From: Marinobacter sp. F4218
Lineage (GTDB): Bacteria; Pseudomonadota; Gammaproteobacteria; Pseudomonadales; Oleiphilaceae
Assembly (NCBI RefSeq): GCF_019443085.1
Contig: NZ_JAHZIL010000002.1
Span: 703,843-767,842 of the forward strand
Reading direction: 5' to 3'
Length of the DNA stretch: 64,000 nt
Within the stretch, counting starts at the first letter, position 1; every line of letters starts with the position of its first letter. The position numbers and the translations under genes are program-made. Below are positions 52,078-61,221 of this stretch, piece after piece. The notes beneath the pieces are model-generated. The model worked only from the letters and a program-made list of their open reading frames with translations, was not told the DNA's origin and made no database searches.

Positions 52078-52941
52078 ATGATTACTTTTAATACCCCTGA
52101 CTCAACTGTGTTCTGTGACATCGGAAAAGAGCCTATGCCGGTCACGCATGACTGCCACCTTGATCCTTGTTGTACGGATTCCGGCATTGCCAAAATCCTC
52201 GAAACCATTCCTCTCGAAAGCATCAAAGCCAAGCCGCCGGCGCAGAAACGCCATGAACGCGTCTATACCAACAACATTCCGAGATCAGAGCTGTTAAAAC
52301 TGTTAGAGGATCCCGACGGAGATGTCTGGATTGCACTGCACGAAATTGAAGACACACCGATATTGCGCCATGTGTTTCGGGAAATGGCATCCGCTTTGAG
52401 GGAATCTTTACCGGCGCCCTATGGCAAAGTGACCCTCTGCACCGGTTCACTATTCATTAGCCGGGGCCAGGCGACTACTCCCTACCATCTGGATTACGGC
52501 AGTAACCTGCTGCTGCAGCTTCGAGGCAGCAAGCACTTTCTCGCGTTCAGCCCAAATGACCCTGAGCTGGTCCCGAAACAGAGTCTGCAGGAGTTCTTTG
52601 GTGGAGAGTGCAATCCGCCGTCCCTGAAATACCGCCCTTCGTTTGACCAAAAGGCTTTGATACTGGATCTTGAGCCTGGAATGGGTCTCTACATGCCATC
52701 AACCAGCCCGCACTGCACGGAGACGAGAACCCGTGAACTCTCCCTTACCATCAGCCTGTCTTTCGTCGCGCCGCGGGTGGACGTGCTCCGACGATCCATT
52801 CTTTTTGACGCCAGGCTCCCGGACTTCACCTTTGTTCCGGTTGCCATGAAGTGCGCCGTTGTCGCGTTCTACGAAAACCTGCTTCACGCATTGGGGGGAA
52901 ACGAGCCGCGCCACAAGAGCTTCAAGCCACTGGCCCACTAG
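52078..52941 (+). CDS. JmjC/cupin-like Fe(II) 2-oxoglutarate-type oxygenase
   Basis: A 287-residue cytoplasmic protein with a cupin/JmjC core. The metal-binding facial triad can be read as H137-x-D139 in PYHLDYGS and H212 in SPHCTET, with a beta-strand FLAFSP between. Members of this fold hydroxylate proteins or small molecules. ATG 52078 is preferred to GTG 52069 because AGGTGA is well spaced from it. The 244-base gap 51834-52077 after the tRNA holds nothing I recognise. It stands alone with no obvious substrate gene nearby. Confidence 0.75.
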   Translation: MITFNTPDSTVFCDIGKEPMPVTHDCHLDPCCTDSGIAKILETIPLESIKAKPPAQKRHERVYTNNIPRSELLKLLEDPDGDVWIALHEIEDTPILRHVFREMASALRESLPAPYGKVTLCTGSLFISRGQATTPYHLDYGSNLLLQLRGSKHFLAFSPNDPELVPKQSLQEFFGGECNPPSLKYRPSFDQKALILDLEPGMGLYMPSTSPHCTETRTRELSLTISLSFVAPRVDVLRRSILFDARLPDFTFVPVAMKCAVVAFYENLLHALGGNEPRHKSFKPLAH

Positions 52942-53050
52942 CCCTCTCCCAATGCCGCAAGTCGTGGTCGGGGCGTGCAAGTTCTATTGCCAGGCCCCGG
53001 CCAATTACTTATCCTCACCTCCCGATTCGGCCACTTTTTTTAAGCATCTC

Positions 53051-53872
53051 ATGCGAACGTCCATAGACCTCACCGTCGAACACACAGAAGTTGCAGTTGA
53101 TGCGCTCAGCGAGGCCTCAGGTCTTCCTAAACAGCGAATCAAGGATGCCATGAACAAGGGCGCCTGCTGGTGGACGCACAAAGGCAAACAGGTACGACTA
53201 CGCAAAGCCAAGCGCGAAATCCGGGCCGGGACACGGCTGCAGCTGTTCTATGATGACGCGGTTCTTGGTCGTAAACCGGGAAAGGCGGAATGTCTGGAAG
53301 ATCGTGGCCGGTATTCTGTCTGGTTCAAACCCCACGGGATGCTGGCGCAAGGGTCCCAGTGGGGCGACCACTGCAGCCTGCTACGCACTGCCGAAATCCA
53401 ACTGCGACGAGACTGCTTTCTGATACATCGGCTCGATGCCGACGCGGCTGGTCTGATGCTAATTGCTCACGACCCCAAGGCCGCAAGCGCTTTGTCTCAG
53501 TGTTTCGCCGGCAGAACCATCACCAAGGACTACCAAGCCAGAGTCCGTGGCCTGCTGGTGGTGCAGGATCGGGTGGTCGACACCCCGATTGATGGCAAAA
53601 GCGCTATCAGTCGAATGACCACTATCCAGGTTGAAGAAGCCGATGAGACCAGCCTGCTGGCGGTCAACATTGAAACCGGTCGAAAGCACCAGATTCGCAA
53701 ACACCTTGCCGGCATGGGCCACCCCATTGTCGGCGATCGCCTCTATGGCAAGCCCGCCCCAGTGCCTTTGCAGCTGTTAGCTTACCGTCTGGAATTTGAC
53801 TGCCCTCTGGCCCGAGAGCGAATACGGATCTGTCTGCCTGAGCGCTTGAACAGTCTCGCTAGTCCAGAATAG
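53051..53872 (+). CDS. RluA-family pseudouridine synthase
   Basis: A 273-residue RNA-modifying enzyme. A short S4-like N-terminal part leads into the catalytic domain, where HRLDADAAGLMLIAH holds the catalytic Asp; VVDTPIDGKSA, ETGRKHQIRKHLAGMGHPIVGDRLYG (key residues GRKHQIRKHL...GDRLYG) complete the family pattern. The DADAAGL wording differs from the common HRLDRxTSG of RluA, RluC and RluD, placing it in a divergent branch. ATG 53051 is the conserved start. RNA target unknown. Confidence 0.88.
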   Translation: MRTSIDLTVEHTEVAVDALSEASGLPKQRIKDAMNKGACWWTHKGKQVRLRKAKREIRAGTRLQLFYDDAVLGRKPGKAECLEDRGRYSVWFKPHGMLAQGSQWGDHCSLLRTAEIQLRRDCFLIHRLDADAAGLMLIAHDPKAASALSQCFAGRTITKDYQARVRGLLVVQDRVVDTPIDGKSAISRMTTIQVEEADETSLLAVNIETGRKHQIRKHLAGMGHPIVGDRLYGKPAPVPLQLLAYRLEFDCPLARERIRICLPERLNSLASPE

Positions 53873-53906
53873 AAAAAGCCTGCAATTTGCTGGTCGCTTG
53901 AATAAA

Positions 53907-54539
53907 TCAGATAGACACGGGCTCGCGGGCTAACCGATCGAACACAGGCTGCGCCTTTGCCAGTCTTCCGTCCTTAATCACAAAACTCAACAGAGTTCGT
54001 CCGAAGAGTTGAACACTGACATAGGTAAACATTGGCTGAAAACCCGCCTTGGCAAGAGCACGCCGCGAGGAGTGATTACTAACGGCAACGGCTGTCCAGG
54101 CAATACTCGTATTTCGACTCTGATCCTGCAAAATTCCGTTGATCATTGCAGAAAGAAACCCTTTGCCTCTGTGTTCCGGGACAGTAGCACCATCCCAGAG
54201 GTACAACACGTTCTCAGGAACCTTTAACCTCAGATCATGCAAGACGCCAATATTTGCGCCGGTACAGGCGACCCAGTTGTACGATACTGGCTCACTATCA
54301 ACAAAAAATTCGAAGAATCTGTGGCCTTCTCTCACTCGCCTTTTAAATTCTTCCTTGGAGAAAGGTAGATCGGATCGGAGGTCTGTCACGTCCGTCATGT
54401 CGGACACTTCATGGGAGCCGTCTATACGGGGGAGTTTGTCTTGCTCGATGGGCTTGGACAGGAAGATACCCGCATCAATTCGAAGTGTGCGGTTGAACCA
54501 CCGTTTTATGGGGCGCAACCAACGCCGTAGAGTCTTCAA
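53907..54539 (-). CDS. GNAT-family N-acetyltransferase
   Basis: A 210-residue protein with a GNAT acetyl-CoA site: VPEHRGKGFLSAMINGIL is the Q/R-x-x-G-x-G/A region near residue 120, preceded by strands VSYNWVACTG and VLYLWDGATV. The TTG 54539 start is chosen because GGGG lies about 10 bases upstream; an ATG near 54396 would truncate it. About 60 basic or acidic residues precede the domain. Substrate unknown. Possible link to the downstream epimerase gene (sugar modification), 117 bases away. Confidence 0.7.
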   Translation of the reverse strand: MKTLRRWLRPIKRWFNRTLRIDAGIFLSKPIEQDKLPRIDGSHEVSDMTDVTDLRSDLPFSKEEFKRRVREGHRFFEFFVDSEPVSYNWVACTGANIGVLHDLRLKVPENVLYLWDGATVPEHRGKGFLSAMINGILQDQSRNTSIAWTAVAVSNHSSRRALAKAGFQPMFTYVSVQLFGRTLLSFVIKDGRLAKAQPVFDRLAREPVSI

Positions 54540-54656
54540 TGACCGATCATCCCCTGAGGTCTAACATTCTGGACGCAACTCTTCAAATATTAGCCGGATT
54601 ATGAATCACTTCAAATCTCGGTTGCGGATTTCCTCGAACCAGCCTGGGCAAACTGG

Positions 54657-55664
54657 CTAGATTCCATAGAAATCCCGATACCAGTCAACGAAGTTCGCGA
54701 TCCCCTCTTCCACCGGAGTACCGGGTTTGTATCCAACGTCTGCGATCAGGTCGTCGACATTGGCGTAGGTGGCAGGAACGTCGCCCGGCTGCAGCGGCAG
54801 CAGGTTTTTCTCGGCTTTTTTCCCTACCCGCTCCTCAATGATCTCGATGAAACGCGACAATTCCACGGGGTTGTTGCTACCGATATTGTAAATCCGGTAG
54901 GGCCCCTTCCCTGTGCCCGGATCGGGATTTTCGCCGGTCCATTCAGGATTGGGTTCTGCCACATGATCCAGGGTACGGATCACCCCTTCCACGATGTCAT
55001 CGATGTAGGTGAAATCGCGTCTGTGATGACCATGGTTGAAAACGTCAATCGGTTCACCGGCGAGAATCTTTCTGGTGAAAATGAACAGCGCCATGTCCGG
55101 ACGGCCCCAGGGACCATAGACAGTAAAGAACCTCAGGCCGGTGGTCGGCAGGTTGTAGAGATGGCTGTAAGTGTGGGCCATCAATTCATTGGCCTTCTTG
55201 GAGGCTGCGTAGAGGCTAAGGGGGTGGTCCACGTTGTCATGCACGGAGAACGGCATGGTTTCGTTGGCACCGTAGACAGAGCTGCTCGATGCGTAGACCA
55301 GATGCTTTACACTGTTGTGACGACAACCTTCGAGGATATTCATGAATCCTACAAGGTTGGCGTCAACATAGGCATGGGGATTCTCGAGGGAGTACCGGAC
55401 ACCCGCCTGGGCCGCAAGGTGGACCACCCGCTCAGGCTTCTGCTCAGCGAAAAGTGCCTCCATGGCGCCCCGATCCGCAACGTCCTGACGCACCTCGGTG
55501 AAGCCGGGCTTACAAGTCAGTCGTTCAAGCCGGGCCTCTTTCAGGCTGACATCGTAGTAATCGTTGACGTTGTCAACACCGATGACCTGATCGCCACGGT
55601 CGAGCAGGCGATGCGCCAGATGTGAGCCGATAAAACCGGCAGTTCCCGTAACGAGAATCTTCAA
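54657..55664 (-). CDS. UDP-glucuronate 4-epimerase-type SDR
   Basis: NAD-dependent sugar-nucleotide epimerase of 335 residues. The Rossmann motif is [16 protein letters not shown] with [12 protein letters not shown]; the active site shows YASSSSVYG and [13 protein letters not shown] (Tyr-x3-Lys); [17 protein letters not shown] and [13 protein letters not shown] match the glucuronate-type epimerase subfamily. The TTG at 55664 has AGAAGGA upstream. It would supply UDP-galacturonate for surface polysaccharides. It precedes the TIGR04219-like barrel gene on the same strand by 12 bases. Confidence 0.88.
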   Translation of the reverse strand: MKILVTGTAGFIGSHLAHRLLDRGDQVIGVDNVNDYYDVSLKEARLERLTCKPGFTEVRQDVADRGAMEALFAEQKPERVVHLAAQAGVRYSLENPHAYVDANLVGFMNILEGCRHNSVKHLVYASSSSVYGANETMPFSVHDNVDHPLSLYAASKKANELMAHTYSHLYNLPTTGLRFFTVYGPWGRPDMALFIFTRKILAGEPIDVFNHGHHRRDFTYIDDIVEGVIRTLDHVAEPNPEWTGENPDPGTGKGPYRIYNIGSNNPVELSRFIEIIEERVGKKAEKNLLPLQPGDVPATYANVDDLIADVGYKPGTPVEEGIANFVDWYRDFYGI

Positions 55665-55676
55665 AGTTCCTTCTCC

Positions 55677-56414
55677 CTAGAACACAACGCCCGCGCTGAC
55701 GAACGGTCCGTCGAGTTCAACGTCGAGGCTTTCGTCATCGTCCTCATAATCGATAGACATCTGACGGTAACCCGCTCTCAATTGAAGCACCGCAATCTCA
55801 AACTGCCCGTATGCGCTGAAGTCATGCAGTGAGTCGCCGCTGTAGCTGACGAAGTTGCCTTCGGCACCCACCGACACACCCGTTAGCGGCAGGTCAAAGC
55901 GGGCGGCCACATAGCCCATAGGCAGCACCGCATCTACTTGAGTCTTGCTGGCCTGAGTTCCACCGATCTCCTTAACGTTCAGTTCGCCATCCAGACTTCG
56001 GGCGGTCAACCCCAGGTCGAGATTGACCCAGTTATCAAGCACTTCGTAATAGAGGGTGAGGTCCAACTGCTCCAAATCGAGGTCTGATCGGACGTCCACG
56101 CCGCTACCCACAAAAATACCGCCAAAATCAGCACCCAACTGACCACGGCCCGTTTGCTCAATCAAAGTGTAGTTCAAGCGAACGTTCGGCAAAACGGGAA
56201 CCGGATGTTCAAAATAAAGTGAGGCATTGGCGTTGGAGTCGCTGTCCAGATTGAGATCATTCTCGACATCAACGACATCGCCATTATCGGTGGCCTGACC
56301 GGAAAGGTCGGAATCCCAGTAACTGACGTTCGCGCCAAGCCCTACAACATCGGCCTGAGCCACCGGTGCTGACAAAATTAGAGAACTGCAGGCGGCAACC
56401 ACCAATTTACGCAT
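55677..56414 (-). CDS. outer-membrane beta-barrel protein, TIGR04219-like
   Basis: Exported protein of 245 residues with a signal peptide (LVVAACSSLILSAPVAQA, cleavage before DVVG). The mature part is a chain of amphipathic strands ending GPFVSAGVVF, typical of an outer-membrane barrel; GLGANVSYWDSDLSG and the acidic turns match the TIGR04219 family known in marine gammaproteobacteria. AAAGGG precedes ATG 56414. Function unknown. It leads a same-strand pair with the epimerase gene. Confidence 0.8.
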   Translation of the reverse strand: MRKLVVAACSSLILSAPVAQADVVGLGANVSYWDSDLSGQATDNGDVVDVENDLNLDSDSNANASLYFEHPVPVLPNVRLNYTLIEQTGRGQLGADFGGIFVGSGVDVRSDLDLEQLDLTLYYEVLDNWVNLDLGLTARSLDGELNVKEIGGTQASKTQVDAVLPMGYVAARFDLPLTGVSVGAEGNFVSYSGDSLHDFSAYGQFEIAVLQLRAGYRQMSIDYEDDDESLDVELDGPFVSAGVVF

Positions 56415-56445
56415 AAAACACCCTTTCTTTTATTGTGTGTCAGGA

Positions 56446-57159
56446 TCAGTCGAACTGGATACCCAGACGCCGCCCAACTTCCTCGTAGGTTTCAATCACG
56501 TCACCCAATCCCTGGCGAAAACGGTCCTTGTCCATTTTCTTCCGCGTCTCCTTGTCCCAGATGCGACAACCATCCGGGCTGAACTCGTCGCCCAATACGA
56601 TGTCGCCGTTGCTTCGACCGAATTCCAGCTTGTAATCGACAAGCAGCATTCCAGCCTCGTCGAACAGAGCCTTCAACACGTCATTCACCTTGTAGGTGAG
56701 TTCCTTCATACGGTCGAGCTCTTCAGCCGATGCCCAGCCAAAACTTACGGCAAGCGATTCGTTCACCATCGGATCATGCAGGGCGTCGTTCTTGAGAAAC
56801 AGCTCGTATGTGGACGGCGTCAGCTCCTGCCCCTCTTCTACGCCCAGCCGGCGGCAGAGGCTCCCTGCAGAAATGTTGCGCACCACACATTCAACCGGAA
56901 TCATGTCCAGCTTCTTCACGACCGACTCGGTGGAGGACAACAAGCCTTCGAAATGGGTCGGAACGCCTGCGGCTTCCAGCTTTTCCATGATGAACGCATT
57001 GAACTTGTTGTTCACCATGCCCTTGCGATTCAGTTGTTCCTTTTTCTCGCCATCGAAGGCTGAGGTGTCGTCACGGAAGACGAGCACGAAACGATCGGGA
57101 TCGTCTGTCTTGAAAACGGACTTTGCCTTACCGGCATATAGCTCTTCACGCTTTTCCAT
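56446..57159 (-). CDS. purC: phosphoribosylaminoimidazole-succinocarboxamide synthase
   Basis: Purine-pathway ATP-dependent ligase of 237 residues, the usual length. [17 protein letters not shown] is the ATP loop; [39 protein letters not shown] and the C-terminal RFRQGLGD complete the family motifs. ATG 57159 is chosen for GGAGAC upstream and family N-terminus; an in-frame codon at 57204 overlaps the bamC end too closely. Cotranscribed with bamC and dapA. Confidence 0.96.
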   Translation of the reverse strand: MEKREELYAGKAKSVFKTDDPDRFVLVFRDDTSAFDGEKKEQLNRKGMVNNKFNAFIMEKLEAAGVPTHFEGLLSSTESVVKKLDMIPVECVVRNISAGSLCRRLGVEEGQELTPSTYELFLKNDALHDPMVNESLAVSFGWASAEELDRMKELTYKVNDVLKALFDEAGMLLVDYKLEFGRSNGDIVLGDEFSPDGCRIWDKETRKKMDKDRFRQGLGDVIETYEEVGRRLGIQFD

Positions 57160-57204
57160 TAAAGGTCTCCGAAGTGGGATCGGGTCAGCCAACCAGCCAC
57201 TCAA

Positions 57205-58302
57205 TCAGTATAGATAGTCAAACAGCTGTGCCAGAAGGTCGGGCCCAGTGTGCTCACCGTCATAGCTGGCCAGACGCTCGGTCGTAATGACAATGTCGCT
57301 TTCACGCTCTGTCAGGGTGACCGTGTGGGTATGTTCCGGCTTTTCCTCATCGCTGAACCAGCCGAACCAACCAGAGTCACGCTCATCCTCGGTGCGGAAA
57401 TCCACATAGAACCAGCCTTCACTGCGGTTGAGATCGACTACAGCGATATTGGCTTCGTTCAAGGCCCGGCTGACCTCAGCCCAAGAGCGGCCGTAGTCAA
57501 GGCTCATTCGGATAGCGACGGCCTGATCATCCTCTGAAACAAGGTTGACGAGGGGGTCACTGACCATGCCAGAGGCCGCCCGAGAGAAGGACTTGTTCTC
57601 TTCCCTGGCCTTGAGGAAATCCCCCAGGTCGGTAAGCAAACGTTTCTGCAGTTCCAATGCATCAGGAGAGGGGTTGCTGACGCCGGACCAGGGGACCAAC
57701 TCCTCGGGTTGGCCATCGACGGTCAGCTTCCGGATCTGAATCTCGGTAGTCTTACGGCGAACTCCCGGCGCCATACGCATCTGGAGAACAACCCTGGGCT
57801 CGTCGACGCCGACCTGATCCTGCAGTTCGGCCAACTGACGGGCACGCATGCTGAAATTGAGCAGTTCACTCTGGAGAAGCCCTAGCTGGGGGCTTTCGTA
57901 ATCGACACCAAGCCCACGGTCAGCCATGTAAGCGTTCGCGGCCGGCCAGATACGTCCGGGGACGTCATTCACCAGCAACCAGACACGGCCATCGAGCTCT
58001 TCAATGACGTAGTTTTCTTCAAGAATCTCGGACGTCATGTCCGGCGGACTGGGAATATCGGACGAATACATTTTGCCAGCGTCGGCGACAGCAACATCCC
58101 GAATTGGCATTACCTGACTGAAGCGGGACTTCTCCGCGCTGGCCGGAAGCTCGAGCGGCTTCCCCTCTTCTGCAGAAACGTAACGTTCGGAACGATCTTC
58201 TATCAGACTGCAACCGGACAGCGTTGTCACCAACAGCAGTCCGGATGCGAGGGCCAGAAAACAAAACAACGGGGTACTACGGGTTCCTTGAAGAACCGGC
58301 AT
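57205..58302 (-). CDS. bamC: outer-membrane assembly lipoprotein BamC
   Basis: Lipoprotein of 365 residues that is part of the BAM complex in the outer membrane. The lipobox TLSGC places the lipid-modified Cys at about residue 31. A proline/charged early segment follows with YVSAEEGKPLELP, then two helix-grip domains (about 95-210 and 235-345), with VWLLVNDVPGRIWPAANAYM in the first. Located between dapA and purC, as in Pseudomonas and Escherichia. Confidence 0.9.
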   Translation of the reverse strand: MPVLQGTRSTPLFCFLALASGLLLVTTLSGCSLIEDRSERYVSAEEGKPLELPASAEKSRFSQVMPIRDVAVADAGKMYSSDIPSPPDMTSEILEENYVIEELDGRVWLLVNDVPGRIWPAANAYMADRGLGVDYESPQLGLLQSELLNFSMRARQLAELQDQVGVDEPRVVLQMRMAPGVRRKTTEIQIRKLTVDGQPEELVPWSGVSNPSPDALELQKRLLTDLGDFLKAREENKSFSRAASGMVSDPLVNLVSEDDQAVAIRMSLDYGRSWAEVSRALNEANIAVVDLNRSEGWFYVDFRTEDERDSGWFGWFSDEEKPEHTHTVTLTERESDIVITTERLASYDGEHTGPDLLAQLFDYLY

Positions 58303-58337
58303 CGGGTTACTCCGGGTCAGACACAGTTTCAGTAAAC

Positions 58338-59216
58338 TCAGAGCACACCTGAGGCTTTCAGCGCATCTTCCACTTCCGCGTGGAACTTGTCACTCAACGG
58401 AGTCAGCGGTAGACGTATGCCTTCACTGATCATCCCCATGCGGTGCAGAGCCCATTTTACGGGTATCGGGTTGGCCTCCAGAAACAGTTTCCGGTTCAGG
58501 GGCATCAAAAGCTCATTCAGGCGTTCGGTCTCTTCCCGATTGCCCGCGATGGCCGCCTCGCACAACTGAGCCATGGCTTTCGGCGCGACATTCGCCGTCA
58601 CCGAAACATTGCCCTTGGCTCCTGCCAACATTAGTTCGGCTGCGGTCGCATCGTCGCCGGAATACACGGCCAAGCGACCTTCCAAGGCCTCAATCAGTTC
58701 GGCGCCACGGGGAATGTTGCCGGTCGCATCCTTGATGGCAACGATATTCGGAATATCCGCCAGACGAAGAACCGTCTCGTTCAACATGTCACAGGCTGTC
58801 CGGCCCGGAACATTGTAAAGCATCTGATTCATGCCGGGGACGGCTTCGGCAATCGTTTTGAAATGCCGGTACAAACCTTCCTGGGTTGGCTTGTTGTAGT
58901 ATGGAACTACCAGCAGACAAGCGTTGGCACCCAGTTTATGGGCCTCGGTGGTCAGCTCGATGGCCTCACGGGTACTGTTTCCACCTGTGCCCGCGATGAC
59001 GGGGATGCGACCATCCACGCGTTTTATGATATGGCCAATCACCTGGCAATGTTCTTCCGGATCCAGGGTTGCGGATTCACCCGTGGTGCCCACGGCAACG
59101 ATGCCATGGGTGCCGTTTTCGATATGAAAGTCCACCAGCCGATCCAGCTCCTTCCAGTGAATTTCACCGTTTGGATCCATGGGCGTGACCAGTGCGACAA
59201 GGCTACCCGTAATCAT
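58338..59216 (-). CDS. dapA: 4-hydroxy-tetrahydrodipicolinate synthase
   Basis: Lysine/diaminopimelate pathway aldolase of 292 residues, condensing pyruvate and aspartate semialdehyde. GTTGESATL (active-site loop), [25 protein letters not shown] (catalytic Tyr) and AIKDATGN (Schiff-base Lys) are all present. CGGAGC precedes ATG 59216. First gene of the dapA-bamC-purC run. Confidence 0.96.
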   Translation of the reverse strand: MITGSLVALVTPMDPNGEIHWKELDRLVDFHIENGTHGIVAVGTTGESATLDPEEHCQVIGHIIKRVDGRIPVIAGTGGNSTREAIELTTEAHKLGANACLLVVPYYNKPTQEGLYRHFKTIAEAVPGMNQMLYNVPGRTACDMLNETVLRLADIPNIVAIKDATGNIPRGAELIEALEGRLAVYSGDDATAAELMLAGAKGNVSVTANVAPKAMAQLCEAAIAGNREETERLNELLMPLNRKLFLEANPIPVKWALHRMGMISEGIRLPLTPLSDKFHAEVEDALKASGVL

Positions 59217-59290
59217 AAAAGCTCCGTCCGAATAAAACCGATATGGTAATGTTGGGCACGAACTGACACAAGGGAATTAAAGGAGTTGTC

Positions 59291-59758
59291 ATGCCATCTG
59301 TTGAACTGGATCAACGTGTGCCCGACTTCGAGGCGTCAGCCACTGGCGATCAAACCATACGTCTGGCCGATCTCCGGGGCAAAAACGTCGTCATTTATTT
59401 CTACCCCAAAGACAACACACCCGGCTGCACGACCGAGGGTCAGGATTTCCGGGACCTGATGAAAGAGTTCACTGAACTCGATACCGAGATCTTCGGCATC
59501 TCCAGAGATGGCCTGAAAGCTCACGAGAATTTCCGGGCGAAGCACGAATTCCCGTTCCACCTTATTTCAGACAAGGACGAGACGCTGTGCAACCTGTTTG
59601 ACGTCATCAAACCCAAGAAACTGTACGGTAAAGAGTATCTGGGCATCGACCGCAGCACCTTTCTAATTGACGCTAAGGGCATACTTCGAAAAGCCTGGCG
59701 CGGCGTCAGGGTCAAAGGACACGCTCACGAGGTCCTCGAAGCCGTCAGGGCTCTCTGA
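59291..59758 (+). CDS. bcp: PrxQ/BCP-type peroxiredoxin
   Basis: Thioredoxin-fold peroxidase of 155 residues that reduces hydroperoxides. The peroxidatic Cys lies in NTPGCTTEGQDFRD near residue 45. The resolving Cys that E. coli BCP has five residues later is not there (GQ in place of AC). Another Cys at about 98 is conserved in position. It may therefore rely on an external thiol or the distant Cys. AAAGGAG precedes ATG 59291. Divergent from dapA, convergent with perM. Confidence 0.93.
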   Translation: MPSVELDQRVPDFEASATGDQTIRLADLRGKNVVIYFYPKDNTPGCTTEGQDFRDLMKEFTELDTEIFGISRDGLKAHENFRAKHEFPFHLISDKDETLCNLFDVIKPKKLYGKEYLGIDRSTFLIDAKGILRKAWRGVRVKGHAHEVLEAVRAL

Positions 59759-59765
59759 CCAGAGA

Positions 59766-60845
59766 TCAGGATTGCTCAGTGGCCGGTGGCGTGGCGCGTT
59801 CCTTCACCGGCCAGGCCGCAAACACCGCCTTGAGAAGCGTCGCCAGCGGGATAGCAAAGAACACCCCCCACAACCCCCAGATACCGCCGAAGAACAAGAC
59901 CGCAACAATAATGGCCACCGGATGCAGGTTGTTCACTTCAGAAAACAGCACCGGCACCAGGACATTGCCATCCAGAGCCTGAATAATGCCGTAGATCACC
60001 ATCACCCAGATAAAGTGACTGCCCCAGCCAAAGGCAAACAGGCCGATCATCGCAACGGGTATCGTCACGACCGCGGCGCCAATGTAAGGAATGACTACGC
60101 TCAGGCCGACCAGGAGTGACAGGAGTGCAGCGTACGGCATACCCAGAAGCTTGAATGCCACATAGGTCGCGCCGCCCACGATAAGAATCTCGACCGACTT
60201 GCCGCGCACATAGTTGGCGCACTGCAGATTCACTTCATGCCAGATTTTCAACATCATCGGGCGTTGGGACGGGAGCAGCCGGCCGATAGAACCAAGTAGC
60301 ACTTCGCGGTCTTTCAGGAAGAAAAATACCAGGATGGGCACCAGCACCACGTAGATCAGCAATGCCACCAGATCGGGAATGCTGGATAATGAAAAAGACA
60401 CCAGCCATTGCGTCATGTGCCCCACTTCGGTCGAAACCTGCTGATACAGGGCATTTACGGCATCCGCAGAAATCAGTTGAGGGTACTCCTCGGGAAGCAG
60501 CTCGAGATAGGACTGCATCTCACGAATGATCCTCGGCGTCTCGCCCGCGAGGTTACTTACCTGGGTCCAGATCAGTGGCAGGAGACCGAAAATTACTCCC
60601 ACCAGAACGCCGAGAAACAGCAGGAACACACCGATGATGGCGACCATTTCCGGCACGCCCAGCTTTACGAGCTTGGTAACGAGCCCCTGAAGGATAAAAG
60701 CGATTATCAGAGAGGCGATAACCGGCGCGAGCATGGCGCCAAACCAGATGACCAGGACGGTTCCTATCACCAGGATTAGGAACAGAATGACCGCCTCTTC
60801 ATCTGAAAAATACTTGTGCGCAAGACCGCGTAATATCCTGATCAT
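59766..60845 (-). CDS. AI-2E transporter family protein (PerM-like)
   Basis: Inner-membrane protein of 359 residues with about eight hydrophobic helices and a central hydrophilic loop (about 85-150) with LLPLIWTQVSNLAGETPRIIREM. ILVFFFLKDRE, IPYIGAAVVTIP and the C-terminal LFFGGIWGLWGVFFAIPLATLLKAV are standard in this family. ATG 60845 is preferred to TTG 60848; CGGAG lies 6 bases upstream of it. Transported compound not known. Confidence 0.85.
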   Translation of the reverse strand: MIRILRGLAHKYFSDEEAVILFLILVIGTVLVIWFGAMLAPVIASLIIAFILQGLVTKLVKLGVPEMVAIIGVFLLFLGVLVGVIFGLLPLIWTQVSNLAGETPRIIREMQSYLELLPEEYPQLISADAVNALYQQVSTEVGHMTQWLVSFSLSSIPDLVALLIYVVLVPILVFFFLKDREVLLGSIGRLLPSQRPMMLKIWHEVNLQCANYVRGKSVEILIVGGATYVAFKLLGMPYAALLSLLVGLSVVIPYIGAAVVTIPVAMIGLFAFGWGSHFIWVMVIYGIIQALDGNVLVPVLFSEVNNLHPVAIIVAVLFFGGIWGLWGVFFAIPLATLLKAVFAAWPVKERATPPATEQS

Positions 60846-60861
60846 CAATGACTCCGAAAAG

Positions 60862-61089
60862 TTAGCCGCCGCACTTTATCACAAACCGATATTGACCATC
60901 GGTCTCAGATGAGCTCATCAGTTGGTGACTTGAAAGCTCAATAAAAGCGGGAATATCCCGGGCCGAGCCGGAGTCGGTAGCAATGACTTCAAGCTCCTCA
61001 CCCGCGTCCATTCCATTGAGTTCCAGCTTGGTTTTAAGCAAAGGCATCGGGCAGCGAAGCCCGGAAGCATCCAGAGTACGGTCTACCAT
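60862..61089 (-). CDS. TusA/SirA-family sulfur carrier
   Basis: A 75-residue two-layer sandwich protein. The conserved R-C-P-M-P motif in ASGLRCPMPLLKTKLEL carries the sulfur-accepting Cys near residue 13. It lies between perM and the divergent M48 peptidase, as does the TusA-like gene of Pseudomonas in the same neighbourhood, where it affects molybdenum/nitrate physiology. A second Cys lies at position 73 near the end. Sulfur transfer for tRNA thiolation or cofactor maturation is plausible. Confidence 0.88.
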   Translation of the reverse strand: MVDRTLDASGLRCPMPLLKTKLELNGMDAGEELEVIATDSGSARDIPAFIELSSHQLMSSSETDGQYRFVIKCGG

Positions 61090-61221
61090 AAGTAAAGAAG
61101 CACCTTCACGAAACAGTAAGGCTAATTAACAGGCACGCATTATGCCGACAGTGATAATGTATTGCATCACAATAGATTTTAATCGAAATATCAGAACTTT
61201 TTATCGTAAGCTGTTGTCACA

